Origin: Aplysia californica
Lineage: Eukaryota; Mollusca; Gastropoda; Aplysiida; Aplysiidae
DNA: 64,000 nucleotides
Reading direction: 5' to 3'
Assembly: GCF_000002075.1 (NCBI RefSeq)
Contig: NW_004797865.1
Coordinates: 220,797-284,796 of the forward strand
This document shows, piece by piece, positions 25,891 to 38,427 of the stretch. Each line of letters starts with the position of its first letter. The stretch's first letter is position 1. The notes below the pieces were generated by a model. That model worked only from the letters and a program-made list of their open reading frames with translations, was not told the origin of the DNA and made no database searches. The position numbers and the translations under genes were made by a program.

Positions 25891-26290
25891 CATATGTGTT
25901 GCAACGTGGTGTAGTCAGGCGCTTGTCAATTTTTAGGCCTATGGGGTTATTAGTATCATCTTAAAGCGTATTTATTTGCATTGCTTTTGGTGAAAAGTAT
26001 ATCCATCTATGTTGAATAGAAGTAAAATTATTTGCAATTGAAGGAGGTCAGGATTGCCTGGTTTCAGAGGTGAAATAAGCGAGAAAATGGCCATGAGAGT
26101 CCTTGGAAACTGACAATTGATACTTTTTGTGCCTTTAATCAATGTCTTTCAGTAAAATCCACACGGATAAAAGGTGCTGAGCCAAAAAACGAAAATTCAA
26201 TAAAAATCCACAAACCTGCGTGAAAATGCCAGTTTCTTCACTCTGATTATTTTGACGAGCGCCTGATTTCACCACGCTGCGTCATATATA
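25891..26290 (-). mobile_element. Miniature inverted-repeat element, family M1, copy 4
   Basis: Both ends are well preserved: CGTGGTGTAGTCAGGCGCTT on the left and AGCGCCTGATTTCACCACGC on the right, with CATATGTG and GTCATATA just outside. Opposite orientation to copies 1 and 3. Confidence 0.8.
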
Positions 26291-26339
26291 ATGGTACTCG
26301 ATATGTATAGATCTTTGTCACAAATCAAGTTAACAAATA

Positions 26340-26370
26340 CAGTGGAGTCCACTTATAACGAGTCCTGAAA
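26340..26370 (+). mobile_element. Possible pogo/Tigger-like inverted end
   Basis: TA followed by CAGTGGAGTCCACTTATAAC resembles the ends of pogo/Tigger-type Tc1-mariner elements. No matching right end was found, so this is a weak call. Confidence 0.25.
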
Positions 26371-26648
26371 TAACGAGAAGTCTCTTAAAAAGATACTATT
26401 CTAAAACTCCAGTATTTTCCCTTCTTTATCTTTGTAGATAAAATACTGCTATAGCGCAATCAGACAAACACGCGAGTCAGTTATAGTGGAATATTGCTGC
26501 TGCTGTGCACAGCGCATAGGCCAGTTATACATATAAAACCTGGCCAGTTGAGAAACTTGTCTGTGATCTAGCGAAACCAAAGACCAAATTACAACTCCTT
26601 GAGTGAAACATGGAATGGGAATTCAAAATTTCTTACCAACTGAAAATG

Positions 26649-26939
26649 TTAAACCCTTTGAGCTCTGACCTCATGAGGCTACCGTGCCCCTTTGCCTGAA
26701 CTCCTAAGAGATATATTACTTACGTCCACAAGATCATCAGAATCACATTCCATATCCCAATCAGGGTAATTCTCGTCATTACCCAGCATCTGACTCAGAA
26801 ATATCTTCAAAATAATCAATAACATCCCGTGTAGTTAACATTTTTTTTCGAGTACATTTTGTCCCAGGCTGGCCGGGTTGGAGATAACGTCTCGCTCACC
26901 GGCGTACCGGTGGCTTGGAATACGGGATCAAAGGGTTAA
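26649..26939 (-). mobile_element. piggyBac-like miniature element with start of a transposase
   Basis: TTAA at 26649-26652 and 26936-26939 flank 283 bp whose ends both read CCCTTTGA inward (left with one extra A). On the minus strand an ATG at 26841-26839 opens MLTTRDVIDYFEDISESDAG and, one frameshift later, DENYPDWDMECDSDDL, the acidic N-terminus typical of piggyBac transposases; the rest of the gene is missing. An internally deleted, dead copy. Confidence 0.75.
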
Positions 26940-26941
26940 TG

Positions 26942-27000
26942 TGTCCCGCCCACTCATATGGCCATATGCAGTGAGTGCAGTAAAACACTTACCTAAACAA
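26942..27000 (+). repeat. LINE-type 3' tail, variant copy
   Basis: CACTC (26951-26955) pairs with GAGTG (26973-26977), then CAGTAAAACACTT. Loop ATATGGCCATATGCAGT is a variant of the LINE tail loop. Directly abuts the piggyBac-like element. Confidence 0.65.
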
Positions 27001-27084
27001 ACCAACAAAAAAAAATCCCCAAAAAACCCCCAGAAGATGGGAGTTTTATTTCAGTCAAGAGTCTTCCACATAGTATTTCTGTGT

Positions 27085-27190
27085 TTGCTGGGATGTTGTA
27101 TCCCTCTCAGCAGGGTCGGACGTGATAGGCAGTCTCGAAGTAGCTTGTGTTCTTGGTGATCTTAATTGTGTCAATGGAGGCTTTAAACAG
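27085..27190 (+). repeat. SINE-like repeat, family C, copy 2
   Basis: TGCTGGGATGTTGTATCCC, CTCAGCAGGGTCGG, then TGATCTTAATTGTGTC and GGAGGCTTTAAAC, matching the order of blocks at 59495-59640. Confidence 0.65.
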
Positions 27191-27199
27191 GAGCAATTA

Positions 27200-28057
27200 C
27201 AATTTCAAGTGTGGAGGAGGGGAAGAATGAAACTGTTCAGCCATTTGTGTTGTTGGCTCAGAGTTTGGTGTTGATGTCTTTGATATTTGGCTTGGTTGCT
27301 AATCTCACAGCAGTTTAGGGTAAGGCTTTCAATAACATGATTGAACTAGGGCTACTTCTGATGCTGACAGTCCACAGAGCACACTGAAGCTGTCATCTGA
27401 GGAGGCGAGAGCACAGAATAAGAACAAATTGTAAGGTGTAGTTTTCTTTTTTTTTTCTTCTAAGGTAGAAGTTTATACCGTGCCAGACACAAGACTATGA
27501 CAGTATGAGGCCAAGAAAATAGGAACAATTTGCATCTTTTAAGGATTTCAGTTCAAGATTAACTATTTTGACGAAAGAGCAAGACAAATAAAAAATGCAA
27601 ATTTGTGTGCTGGCCAAGTTGAACGTATTTCAGTCATCTGTACTTATATTTATATGACTAGGAAAAAAGTTGCTGGGAAACGAATAGAGTTGAACCACTA
27701 TGTCTGTCAATACTGTCATTGTTCAGCTTAGCTCGTTTTGAACTTGGAGCTCAAAAAATGTTTATCAAGTTCAAGTAACCTCCCAAATTTCATTCAAGCT
27801 GCATCTCTATGCCATTGAGCCTCAGGACAGGACAAACTTAAAACACCCTCGCCAGAAATTTTCTAGAAAAATTGAGAAAAAAAAAGACTGGACTAAGGGA
27901 GCAAGAAAGTTTCCCCAACAACTCTGATCTTGCAACTTGCAGTGACTTGAAGTTTGTAAGTAATTGCTTCAAGACAGAAAACCAAAATCTGCTTTTAGTT
28001 GAGTTCATTGATTTTTCAGAAATTTCTTCCCCCCCCCCCCCAGCAAATGTTTTCCTT
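27200..28057. other. Intergenic stretch, nothing recognised
   Basis: AT-rich with short open frames only; a C run at 28029-28041. No repeat match to other parts of the window noticed. Confidence 0.5.
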
Positions 28058-28440
28058 CTAAGGCCAGCCTCACATAGAGCGTCACTCAACACATCACGCG
28101 GGTGAATAGACACGGGTCACTCGTGTAAGCAAAAGTGTTCAGTATAATTTTAATGGCACTCCTCACATAAGCAGTTGCCTCACGCTAGTCACCTAGTCAC
28201 GTTGTAAACCGTGTGTTCACATGAGGGGAGGAATGTGCATGCTGATTCTTTTTGAGAATCTTGTCACCTCCTGCGTTGAGTACAGCTCCAGTAGATGTGT
28301 GCTAAGCCCAGCAATGAGGACACTAATGGATGACGAAACCTAGATTCTATGTGATCAGATAAAGTCAGGCGTGTGATGTTGCATGTCTGTAATAAAACGT
28401 GACACGTGAAAGGTCACGTTCTATGTGAGGCAGGCCTAAG
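28058..28440. mobile_element. Miniature inverted-repeat element (GCCTCACATAGA ends)
   Basis: Left end AGGCCAGCCTCACATAGAGC at 28061 and, inverted, AGGCCTGCCTCACATAGAAC ending at 28437; about 25 bp of near-perfect inverted ends, 380 bp in all, no coding capacity. Ends of this type occur in PIF/Harbinger- or ISL2EU-related elements, but the target duplication is not clear and I leave the superfamily open. Confidence 0.7.
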
Positions 28441-29204
28441 GAAACCATGCAAGCCCATATATCAAAAACTTGGAACCTAAAGAAAGCATAGCATAAGACA
28501 ATCAGAGGAGAGAGACAGAGAAGGGAGAAAAAGCAGGTCATCAAACTGACAAAATTACAAACTGAGAAACACAAGCACAGCACAGTTTGAGTTAGTTTCC
28601 TTTATTTCAGGGCAAAGCCACGATATCCATGTCATACATTAATTTAATGCAAGGACATGAAACGTACGACATGATAAAATAATGGCCAAAATTATATCTC
28701 AAACGCAGTGCATGTAGATCCACATTTTAAGTACATCACTGGCTCCATCATGAATACCAAATGACTCTCAGTACAAAACAAGCACTTTGATCAACCATTT
28801 GATTTGTAGCCATTATTTGTGAAGTTTACAATGGCAGTGAAAATCACCACTCAATAAAATACAAAATACATGTTACAAGAATCAATAGACAATGCAGGCG
28901 GACATATTTAAGCTTACTCTAATTGCTGGTATAAAGATAATTATGATAAAAACATGCATCAGTGCAAAGAACACGACAGTTGCGATATATTAATCAGTAT
29001 TAAAAAGGCAGTTATAAATATTCATCCGAGTAAAAACGGCTGCATTGATTTGAAAAATCTGCCTTTCAGCCCCACATCAAGTCCATAGAAACTTTTCAAA
29101 TACCAGCAATATGAAAGAGTCCAGTCCTAGAATGAATTTCAGTGTAAGTTTATTTAAGAGACCATTCGATGACAATAACTTTTCGTTTCTGGGTCAAAGT
29201 GAAA

Positions 29205-31260
29205 AAGTCCATGCCTCTTATCAGCAGCAGACATATTAGCTATGAGTCCAGGTATGATTAAGAACCATTCTCAAAAGGTAAGCATAAAAATGCTGCAAAA
29301 AAACGTATATTTCCACACAGTAGTTCATATATTTTTAATTTTCTGGCCACTATGCAAATAACAGTAGCCAATTTTTGTCTCATAATTTTCAAGGTGTTAT
29401 TCAGATGCAGTGATTGCACAAGCTGCATGATTGATTTTTCGACTTTCCTGCTGGACAAGCCACATTTGTCATGATATGACATATAATGTGAATACATTTG
29501 CCTTCACTTTTTTTTCTACCAAAAAGTAACACTGGCAGGCATTATCAATTTAAAAATGAATTACTTTGAAATACTGCAGGGTTTTCATATCTGTGACTCA
29601 CACGACAGGTTCTTTTATGCTTTACAATTGGGATATTTAGCAGCAGGTACAGGAACAATTCGTTAAATTTGAGAATATTCTGAGTTTCCAATAAGGCCTT
29701 GTAAAAGACCACAACTTTACAATGCAGCAAAAGTATACCCAATAAACACAGCATTTTTCTAGAGAATTGATTGATGTTTATTTGGTAAATTTGTGGGTTT
29801 TGGCCTATTTTCTTTTGAAAGTATATACATGTAGTTGAACCTGTTGTAACAGCCTCTGTTCAAGACAATCACCTGCACAAACTACCCCCCAACCCCCCCC
29901 CCCCCCTTGCATTTTTTCCTCAATATATTTATAATTTCACTGTCCACAAAGTCCACCAGCCTGACTCAACCCCTTTTCTCCTTGACAACAGGTTGCCGAA
30001 TCAAAACAATTTCATCTCTATTTGTTCATTTTTGAACTGAAAGACATCACATTTCAAACAAATTTTCACAAATGTAAAATAAACCATGCCTCTCAATAAC
30101 AGTCAACATTATATCTATATGGGCCATTCTTAAAAGGTTAGCACAAAAACATTGTCAAAGCTTACATTTTCAAAAAGTAGATCTTTGTGTTTTTCTTGCC
30201 ATGGTAATGAAATGTAAACTCTAGCAGACGATATTTTCTACTTCAACTCTAAGCTGAGAAGATTTTGTTTGTTTTGGTAAAAGAGTTTTACGGAGCTCGC
30301 AACAGCACAAGGTCAATGAACCCATGGGACTAAGTTGATTATTTTCACGTTGGTTCACAGCACGGCTTCGGCTTAACGTGTGAAGTCGGAATGGTTGAAG
30401 TTACAAGTTAACAGTAGAAATTTTGTAGTAACAAAAGTCACTTACATGTTTGAATTTGTACATTTTAGTGTAAAGACCCATGGTCTTTTTTAAAAAAAAG
30501 CTAATTCTGTTCGGATCAACAATGAAGAACAAATTATTCAAATTAGTGCACCTAAAATATTTCCTGCGGGTTTCTCCAGATTCTGTATGTTTTATTAGGA
30601 TGTGCCGAATCATAACTGAGAAGATATTCAGATGCAACACTTGCACAAGTAACTTGACCAATTCTTAAATTTTTCTACAGGACATGCTACACTTTTCACC
30701 ATATGATTTGTGATTTGGGATACATTTGCCTTATTTTTCTCAGCGAAAATACAACACTGGTGAGCATTACTGAAGTTAAAAAAAGAGTTTTTTTTAAAAT
30801 ACTGTAAGGTATTCATTTCCATGACTTCGACGAACAGGGAATTTTCTAAATGCCCCATCAAGTGCGAAAAGATACACATGGCAACGCAAGAAACCCATAC
30901 ATATTCCCTTTGTACCCCTTGACCTAATGAAAGTATATCCACAGCTGAGTGTAAGACTCCGGTATACGTCACTTTTCAAAATGGTATACGGCAGTCTTAC
31001 CTTAAGCAGTCTATATTAAAAAATATTATAATTGAAATATTTTGAGGGTTTAATCCAGCTTTTTAATTGACACCCAGTTTACATTAAATAAAGTATAAAC
31101 CAATAAACATAGCACTTTCCTACAATCATTGATGTTTATTTGGTAAAGTTGTGGACTTTCGCCTATCTTTATATAAAAGTAGGCCTATATTTCTGAACTG
31201 AAAGAGGTCCGATTTCAAACAAATTCTCCTTTTTGCAACGGACGGAGTAAAACTGAACTG
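29205..31260. repeat. Old tandem duplication, two diverged units of about 880 bp
   Basis: Unit 1 (about 29205-30080) and unit 2 (about 30085-31260) share, in the same order, CCATGCCTCT, CATTCTCAAAAGGT/CATTCTTAAAAGGT, TATTCAGATGCA, ACATTTGCC, TGATGTTTATTTGGTAAA and TTTCAAACAAATT. Unit 2 is longer because a 352-bp LINE fragment is inserted in it. No open frame spans either unit. Confidence 0.75.
30264..30615 (-). mobile_element. 5'-truncated LINE 3' end with target duplication
   Basis: CTGAGAAGAT at 30254-30263 and again at 30616-30625 flank 352 bp. Minus-strand translation IRHILIKHTESGETRRKYF and further ...FLKKTMGLYTK aligns with the C-terminus of the full-length LINE ORF2 (IRHILTECLDFGEIRRKYY ... 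FIKAIGLYGE). The 3' side ends with the same kind of tail, GTAAAACTC. Related to, but well diverged from, the 40.8-46.7 kb element. Confidence 0.85.
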
Positions 31261-31802
31261 ACCAAGCCCACCTTTTGAGAGTAGCTCCTATTTCCATGTT
31301 TGCAAAATAATATTAAAAAAAGACTATGGGGCATAAGGCTTCCATTTGCGTAAAATTGATTACATGTTACATATGTTTAAAATAGCTTGTAAATTGCTAA
31401 AGTAGTTCTGTGGAATGACACAAAGTGCTTAAAAACAGAACAAATAGTACCTGGACATTTCACAGATGACATTTCAAACAATTAGAGGGAAATGTCTACA
31501 GATGAAAGACTCGTATAACTTCAAAATAGCTTCCTTTCAACTAAATCAGTTCCCTGAAGGACAAACACAGTTACAACATGGTGCACTCATCAATCATTCA
31601 TGTATATGTATGCATCATCTTTACCAATTGCCAAAAACTTAAATATGCAGCTGGGTAGACTGAGGAAAACAGGGTTTAGCACCTTTGCAAGGGGCACTAT
31701 GTCCCATCAATCAGACATTGAACCAACAAAGATTCCTTGTGAGTCCTCAGCCTTATGGCCATGCCAGGCCACTCCCACCTAAAATGAGCAATTATGCAAC
31801 AG

Positions 31803-32176
31803 TACATGTGTCACGACATGGTGGAATCAGGTGCTCGTCAATTTTCGGGCATGTGGAGTTATTGATATCATTTTAAAACTAGTTCAATTGTCTTGCTATC
31901 GGTGAAAAAAATGCCCATCTATCTTGAATAGAAGTCAAGATATTTGAGATTGAAGAAGGAGGGGTCGCCTGGTTTCAAAGATAGAATTAGCAAGAAAATG
32001 ACCTCAAAAGCTTGGTTATTGCCATAGAGTTCACCCAAAAATGTGTTCTTAATAGACAACAATGGTGTTAAGCCAAAAGACAAAAATTTGATAAAAATTA
32101 CCATACTGGCAGAAAAATGCCAGTTTCTTCAATTTCATTATTTTGACGAGTGCCTGATTTCACAACGCTGCCTAAC
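31803..32176 (-). mobile_element. Miniature inverted-repeat element, family M1, copy 5
   Basis: Left CATGGTGGAATCAGGTGCTC, right GAGTGCCTGATTTCACAACG, about 375 bp, opposite orientation to copies 1 and 3. Shares AAAAATGCCAGTTTCTTC with copy 4. Confidence 0.8.
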
Positions 32177-33394
32177 ATTTTTCATTTTGTATTATGAGCT
32201 ACTAAAACAAATAATTAAAATATGAATTTCCAAATAGAAATATTGTTGTATGAGTATTGTGATTGAGTTCTTATTTCTGTCTAATAGTATAAGGACAATG
32301 CATGTTTTGAACCTAAGGTGAGTTTGCTCAGCTTTGAAATTTAGTTGAGATCTGCCTATTGACTCATTGAGATAACTGCCATCTTAAATTGTTAGCCTCT
32401 TTAAATAAAAACATGAGTCACACTAGAGACTGAGTTCAACAGATCAGGAACTTCATGATTATTCTTTGCCTGGACCGATGGCATTGTGATTATATAACTT
32501 TTGGGAGAAGGGGGAGAATGATGATGATTTTAGCATTCAGTTTGGGGAGCCCTGCAGCCAACAGTTTTGATCAGCCATTAATTCAGGAGTATAAAAATAA
32601 CATTGAGAAGGTTTCCAAAGGGTGGCATGATACATTCAGAGCAGAATTTCACCTCTGTAAGACAGACAAACTGTCATAGCCAAAAAAAATCTGCCCAAAA
32701 GAACTAAGAACTGCTTTCAAAAAGATAACAAAACTGGCCACCACAACAAAATCTAAATTTACCCATATGATGGAGCAGTAAAGATAAGACATTTAATTGC
32801 ACTTGAGCTCAGGTGCTACATTGAGTTGTACCACACTTCTTGAATATATATAACGATAAATCAAAAGTGTTTTATCTCTTAAGTTACATGTACAATACTG
32901 AGAACAAAGTTATGCCCAACAGCTTTAAGTGCACAGGATAGCCATTATTTGAATTTAAAAATATGTATCTCTTTGACATCATTTTTTAAAAATCAACAAC
33001 AACAAATTCTGTGTAAATGCCTGTATACATTTCTTTCAAAATTTTTCAGATTATTCAGAACATTAAAAATCAAAAGTAAAAGCTCATAGAACATTTTTGC
33101 ATGCCACCAAATAAACAGAAAACATATTTCAAATAATTTGATCATAAAAAGAAGCATGCACATCCTCTAAAATACATAATGTCTGCATTTTTCAGTACTG
33201 TTTAAGCATGTAAACATTGAAATTGTAGCTTACATATTTTCTTTCATTCTCGACCATCAATGATTTATTCATAAAGGGACCAGCCATCCATGTCCAGGTG
33301 CTGTTTTAGCTATCTTTCATTCTCATAAAATAGCCCACCTTTACACGCCAAATTATGTGTGCCTCAGTTTCTGTTGTGTGTGTGGGGGGGGTTG
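32177..33394. other. AT-rich stretch, no gene seen
   Basis: No family recognised. May be part of the PGPEP1 3' UTR: the nearest minus-strand AATAAA downstream of the stop is at 33269-33264, which would place the SINE at 33395-33905 inside the UTR. Confidence 0.35.
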
Positions 33395-33905
33395 GTAAGT
33401 GTTTTACGGTGCTCGCAACTGCATAAGGTCATATGAACGTGTGGGACATATTTAAACTTTCAGCTGGTAGGAAATTTTGAATTTTGCCCGGGTGGTGGCC
33501 GAAACCAACTCTTATCCATTTTAGGCCACCAAGGGATCTTTAACATGCGCAAATTGCAAAAGGGCCCTCCGAGATTTTTCACTCTTGTCCGAGAATGCTA
33601 GGTGATGATCTATCCTTCCAGAAGATCAGGGGTGTGGCTGAAAGACAGCAATAAGAAGGAGCCAAGGTGTAGAAGTAGAAAGGCTGCAGAAAGAGTCAGG
33701 AGCTCAGAGGAGGGGGCAAAGGTGGTGAGGGGTGGGGGCAGAGATAGGAGACGAAAGCAGACGACAGAACATTGCTAGAGAGCAGGAAAAGAGGTGAAAA
33801 GAGACAATTTTAGAGAAGAAAATTTTTCAGTCGCTACCCGGATTCGAACCCGAGACCTTTGAATGAGAGACCAACACCTTAACCTGTAAGCCAAGAGAGC
33901 CCCTG
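33395..33905 (-). mobile_element. tRNA-derived SINE with LINE-type tail
   Basis: On the minus strand the head (33904-33829) has a pol III box A, TGGCTTACAGG (33893-33883), and box B, GGTTCGAATCC (33850-33840), at tRNA spacing; the acceptor stem does not pair, so it is not a working tRNA. A ~400-bp body follows, with AAAGATCCCTTGGTGGCC near 33540, and the element ends at 33435-33401 in the CATATGACCTTATGCAGTTG tail of the full-length LINE. Body may belong to one of the conserved-centre SINE superfamilies; not assigned. Confidence 0.85.
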
Positions 33906-34851
33906 TATTGTGTGTGATTCTAGAGCTTTCTGCATTGTTTCAAAATGTGAAGTTTGATAGAGATATGGTATAGCATGCGTGTCCAACTTAAAATCAAAGT
34001 TTTTTTAGAATAACATTTGATTCCACTTACTTTGAGCTTTCAGCCAGAAAACCGAAAAACGTAAACAAAAATACTATAAAAAAGGCAAAGAAATTCAAAT
34101 TTTTTTACTTTAAAATGTGTAAGTTTTTCAATATTGTGAGGAAGATAGGGGGATACAAGGAATAAGGAAAGTGAAGAAAGTAACAATCCAAGATCCCGGG
34201 TCAAAATTATGTCACTAGTGGTGGGCTAGATCTAGACTGCCAATTCATGAACAATTAGCAATGAGACTGCCGTCCTGGCTAACGAGTTAAGTTGAAAATC
34301 AGCACTGACAGTAGGAACACACACACCCTAGCAACAAAAGGGTCCATTCTCATGACCATTTTACAAATTTGAGCCAGCAAATGACTGGATCACAGGACAT
34401 GGGTAAAAGTAATTATCTGCACCTCAGCTGACTGTGATTCTTTTTTCAAACAGTACAAACCATTTTACTTAGAAATAGATTGCTCTTTCAAAATCAGGAA
34501 TCATAATGTCATACTTTTATAGCAACATGTGATTGATAGTACCCTCCTGGGGCTTCACAGTAATCGTAAATACATGTACTTTCTTCATCAGTTACTGTCT
34601 ATTGCTTCTAGGCCAACAGACCATTTTACTTCAATAGAACTGGCAAACGAAAGAAGATATTGGACCAAAACAAAGAAGACATTAAAAAAACCCAAAAAAA
34701 ACCAAAATTGTAATAAACATAAAAAAAAGAAAGGAAGTCTTTGGAAAAATCAAGACAGTGGACAAAAATAAAACACAACGAATGGAAAAAAAAAAAAAAA
34801 GACAACAAAGCATTTCTCTTTTGTCCAATGTCAGTTACACTACCACAAATA
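33906..34851. other. Probable PGPEP1 3' UTR and flank
   Basis: No coding feature. A-rich on the plus strand near 34680-34800 (T-rich in the PGPEP1 sense). Confidence 0.35.
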
Positions 34852-37800
34852 TTATTGCACTTGTGTCAGCATTGCTCGTATGCTTGCCTGCAGACCCAGC
34901 GCCAACTCAGCACCGCTGTAAGGGGAGCCAAGAGGAGGGACGTGGATGAATGCCGAGCAATCCCTATTCTGATGCAGTGAAATGTAGTAAGAGAAGTCAC
35001 ATAGATACCTGAGGGAAAAAGAAGACAAAATTAGAAAGTAAATAATATAATCAAAGGAAAAGTTTCAATTTGCAGTTCACACAGCATGTCAGCAGGACAA
35101 TGACCATACTTCACCAGGGACACAGATACTCTTTGAGTAATGAGAGGCACATACGTACTACAGCAGCCGTTTAGCATTTGTGCCTTTGTAAAAAACAGGA
35201 CTGAAACACTGAAAAAAAACCCAACCCAAGACAGCAAAGAAGTAGGACCTACCAGTGGTATCCTCCAACCACCTGTATGGACAAATAAGACCATCGACAA
35301 ATAGCTACACTTTTGGAGGAACAGAAGAGGACAGTTGTAGCCCACCTGAAAAGAAGGTGACACAGCAGGCTTGAATAGTAATGATACTCCAAGTTTTGTC
35401 ATCCACCCCCCCCCCCCAAAAAAAAACCAACCCAACCCACAACGGAGGTCATTTTGGGTCAGGTTGTGACCCTGTTAATTGGGTCCAACCCAAGCCAAAT
35501 AGGGAATACAGTATTCCAGATGAAAGAGAGAGATACTCAATAAAATATTATACTTCCTAAAGCTAGAAATGAACTCACATCTTTACAGCATGACAAAAAA
35601 GAGCCTTATCTTTACATGACTGATGCGGAAGGCTTCTGAGGAACACTCAAACACGAGTAATAATAAATACAAGTAGTATAGTAAAACAAAAAAGTGCAGA
35701 GAGGCAAAAATTATGAAATACGAAAGAGTGGAAAATATCACTCTATTCAAAATGACAGGCCTCTCTCTTCTTTTACTCAAAAGTTTAAACACCCTTTTCA
35801 TGCTGTCGTATACATCAACTCTGAACAAGGGAGCCTAATGCCTCATTAACCATCTCCAGTGACAAGCACTGTTTTCCTTAGTGCTGTGCACTCCTGTCAC
35901 AGGCCTGTTTTTCTGTTTGATCACTACTCTTGATGGTTTTTCATGCCTGTATTCATTTGTGCAATTTGAACAGGAGACTACTGAAGGAGGGGGGGGAGAG
36001 GGAAAGACCCATTTCTACTGGAAGGACACATCAGCAAAATTCAACCAAATAACAATTCCATTCATCTTCTCTCACCTTCCAGGGTCATGTGACACAACCG
36101 TAGTGACCTTGAGGTTTGCTTCATTCACAGCTTTGCACACCTGTGCCATGTTAATTTTCGAGACAATGACATCATGACAGCTTCCATCCACACATGTTTG
36201 GGTAATGGGTGTAACGCCCCGGACATCACACCTATTGTAGCCGTCATTGTGAGCCTGCTGCTCCAGGGTGATTTCATCAGCAATGCCTGACACACCCACG
36301 TGAACCATCAGCTAGAAATCATGGGAGCAAAAAGAGGGGGAAAATTTAATATGATAGTATAGTATGGTACAGTACGAATTTAATGTCCTTCTCAAAGAGG
36401 CAGGACCTCTGATCTTATTTTACTTTTTTTTATAGTAGAGGGTTTTACGGCGCTCGCAACTGCATAAGGTCATATGAGCGCCAAAGAGTGGGTGTCAAAA
36501 GAGAAGTCTTTACAGAGAATCAGATTTAGACTGCTCACCTCTCTAGCTTCAACAGCACAAGGTCTGCTTCGACTATCAAGGCACCCCGGAAATAGCAGGT
36601 CACAAGAGAGTGACAAACATACAAAAGAAGTAGAGGAAAAAGACAATAGTAAGGATCAGGAAAGAAAAAGCAGCAGTTCCCTGTTGTAGATCAGGCACAG
36701 TTATGAGCGTGACATGAGTCAGCCCATTTACAATTCTACTATGCTTGAACAAGAAATGTCCCCCCTTTGGGAATGGCCTAAAGACACTACAGTCAGTGGC
36801 ACTGCCCCGGGGGGTGACCTCTGATCTAATGTCTATCTAAAGTATTATCTATAAACAAGGAGATTAAAAGTAATGGAGGATGCTCTGTGGGCGGCACCGC
36901 ACGCCTGATAGGAGCCCTCTCTCGCGGCGGAACTGTGGTCTACCTGCGCTGCGCGAATCCCCGACACACGCACTGAAATCTAGATAGGAAAGAAGGTTTC
37001 ATTCCGAGGTCCTTGAGATTAGGAAAGTCAATTAGTAAAAATGCCTTGCATATGTGTTGTATTTAAGTGTAAGAACCAATATGATGCTGCAGTGGACCGA
37101 AGTTTTCACAGTTAAGTTGTTTTCCTTTTTAAAAATTTGAATGAAAGTGTTTTTATGCCCCCAGCAACACAATTTAGATCATTAACATTCATAAGAGGCT
37201 GGCTCCGGCGCTACCTGCCAAGGCCAACCCAGGCTGAAAGGGATACAACACCCCAGCAGAAAGACCGAGATACTCAATTTTTAAAAGTATTCTTATTCTT
37301 ATATATATAATTATTATGTGTATATATATAATTATTATGTGTGTGTATGTATATATATATATTATACATTTATATTGTTTTCCATTATGTGTGCAAATTA
37401 GATGCTACTGTTGTCTAAATGTAGATATCTGGAGGCTCCATTAGAATATGAAATCAATACTCAACAACAATAATGATGAATATTTTCTATGTTAAAGAAA
37501 CACCAAACCATATCAGATGAGGGGAGAGGGTAGGGTGGGATGGATAAGAGTTTGAGTCAAGTTAGATAGAACTATACTCGGTTTAATTCTATTGTTGTAG
37601 TCTTCACCTAAGATCCCACAATCAATAATTCCGGTCCAGTTAAGATTCTGCTGTTTAAAAATAAACCAAACAAAGCAACAACAAATTTTAATACACAAGA
37701 GTCATCACTGAGATAAATTATCCCCCCCCCCCCCCCCCCTGGAGTGTAATAAGGGACTAAAAACGCTGTTCTCCATATCATACTTTATTGAACAAACAAC

Positions 37801-38339
37801 AACAAAAACGTTCAAAGGTCATCCACGCTCATGCATGCGATCACACCTCCAAAGGTGCTGTTATCTCTTTTTTTTTTTGTATATTTGAAATCATGGTGCG
37901 CTCTACTTTGTGAAAACCAGGAAACAAAATGATTGTAATCAATAATATTATTATTTATAGACCAAGACATACTATTAGCAATCAGATAAAGCTGCCATCG
38001 ACCCTCTATTGTGTTCGCTATTCCTTACACATAAAGTTAGTTATGGCACACGCCTAGAATCATGCAATCATAATATCTTAAATTCAGTTTTATATTAAAG
38101 TATATTTTTATCCATTTCTAATAATTAAATATTTTGGCATCTTGAAAGATTATCTTTATAATTTGGTATGTTTGATAATTTTATGTTATTTGGACAAGTT
38201 TTCTTTTTATTTTACACATCTTTCTGATTTTAAAACTAGATTATAACATAAAATTCTTTAAAAATTGAATAGTCCGTATCACACACAGAATTTTTTTTTT
38301 TTTTTTCCCTGTCATTATCCGTCAGCCCGTCATTTGATC

Positions 38340-38427
<88 letters not shown>

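Noticed and set aside
33829-33904. A tRNA gene
   Set aside because: Box A and box B are present but the acceptor stem does not pair and the sequence runs straight into a SINE body and LINE-type tail.
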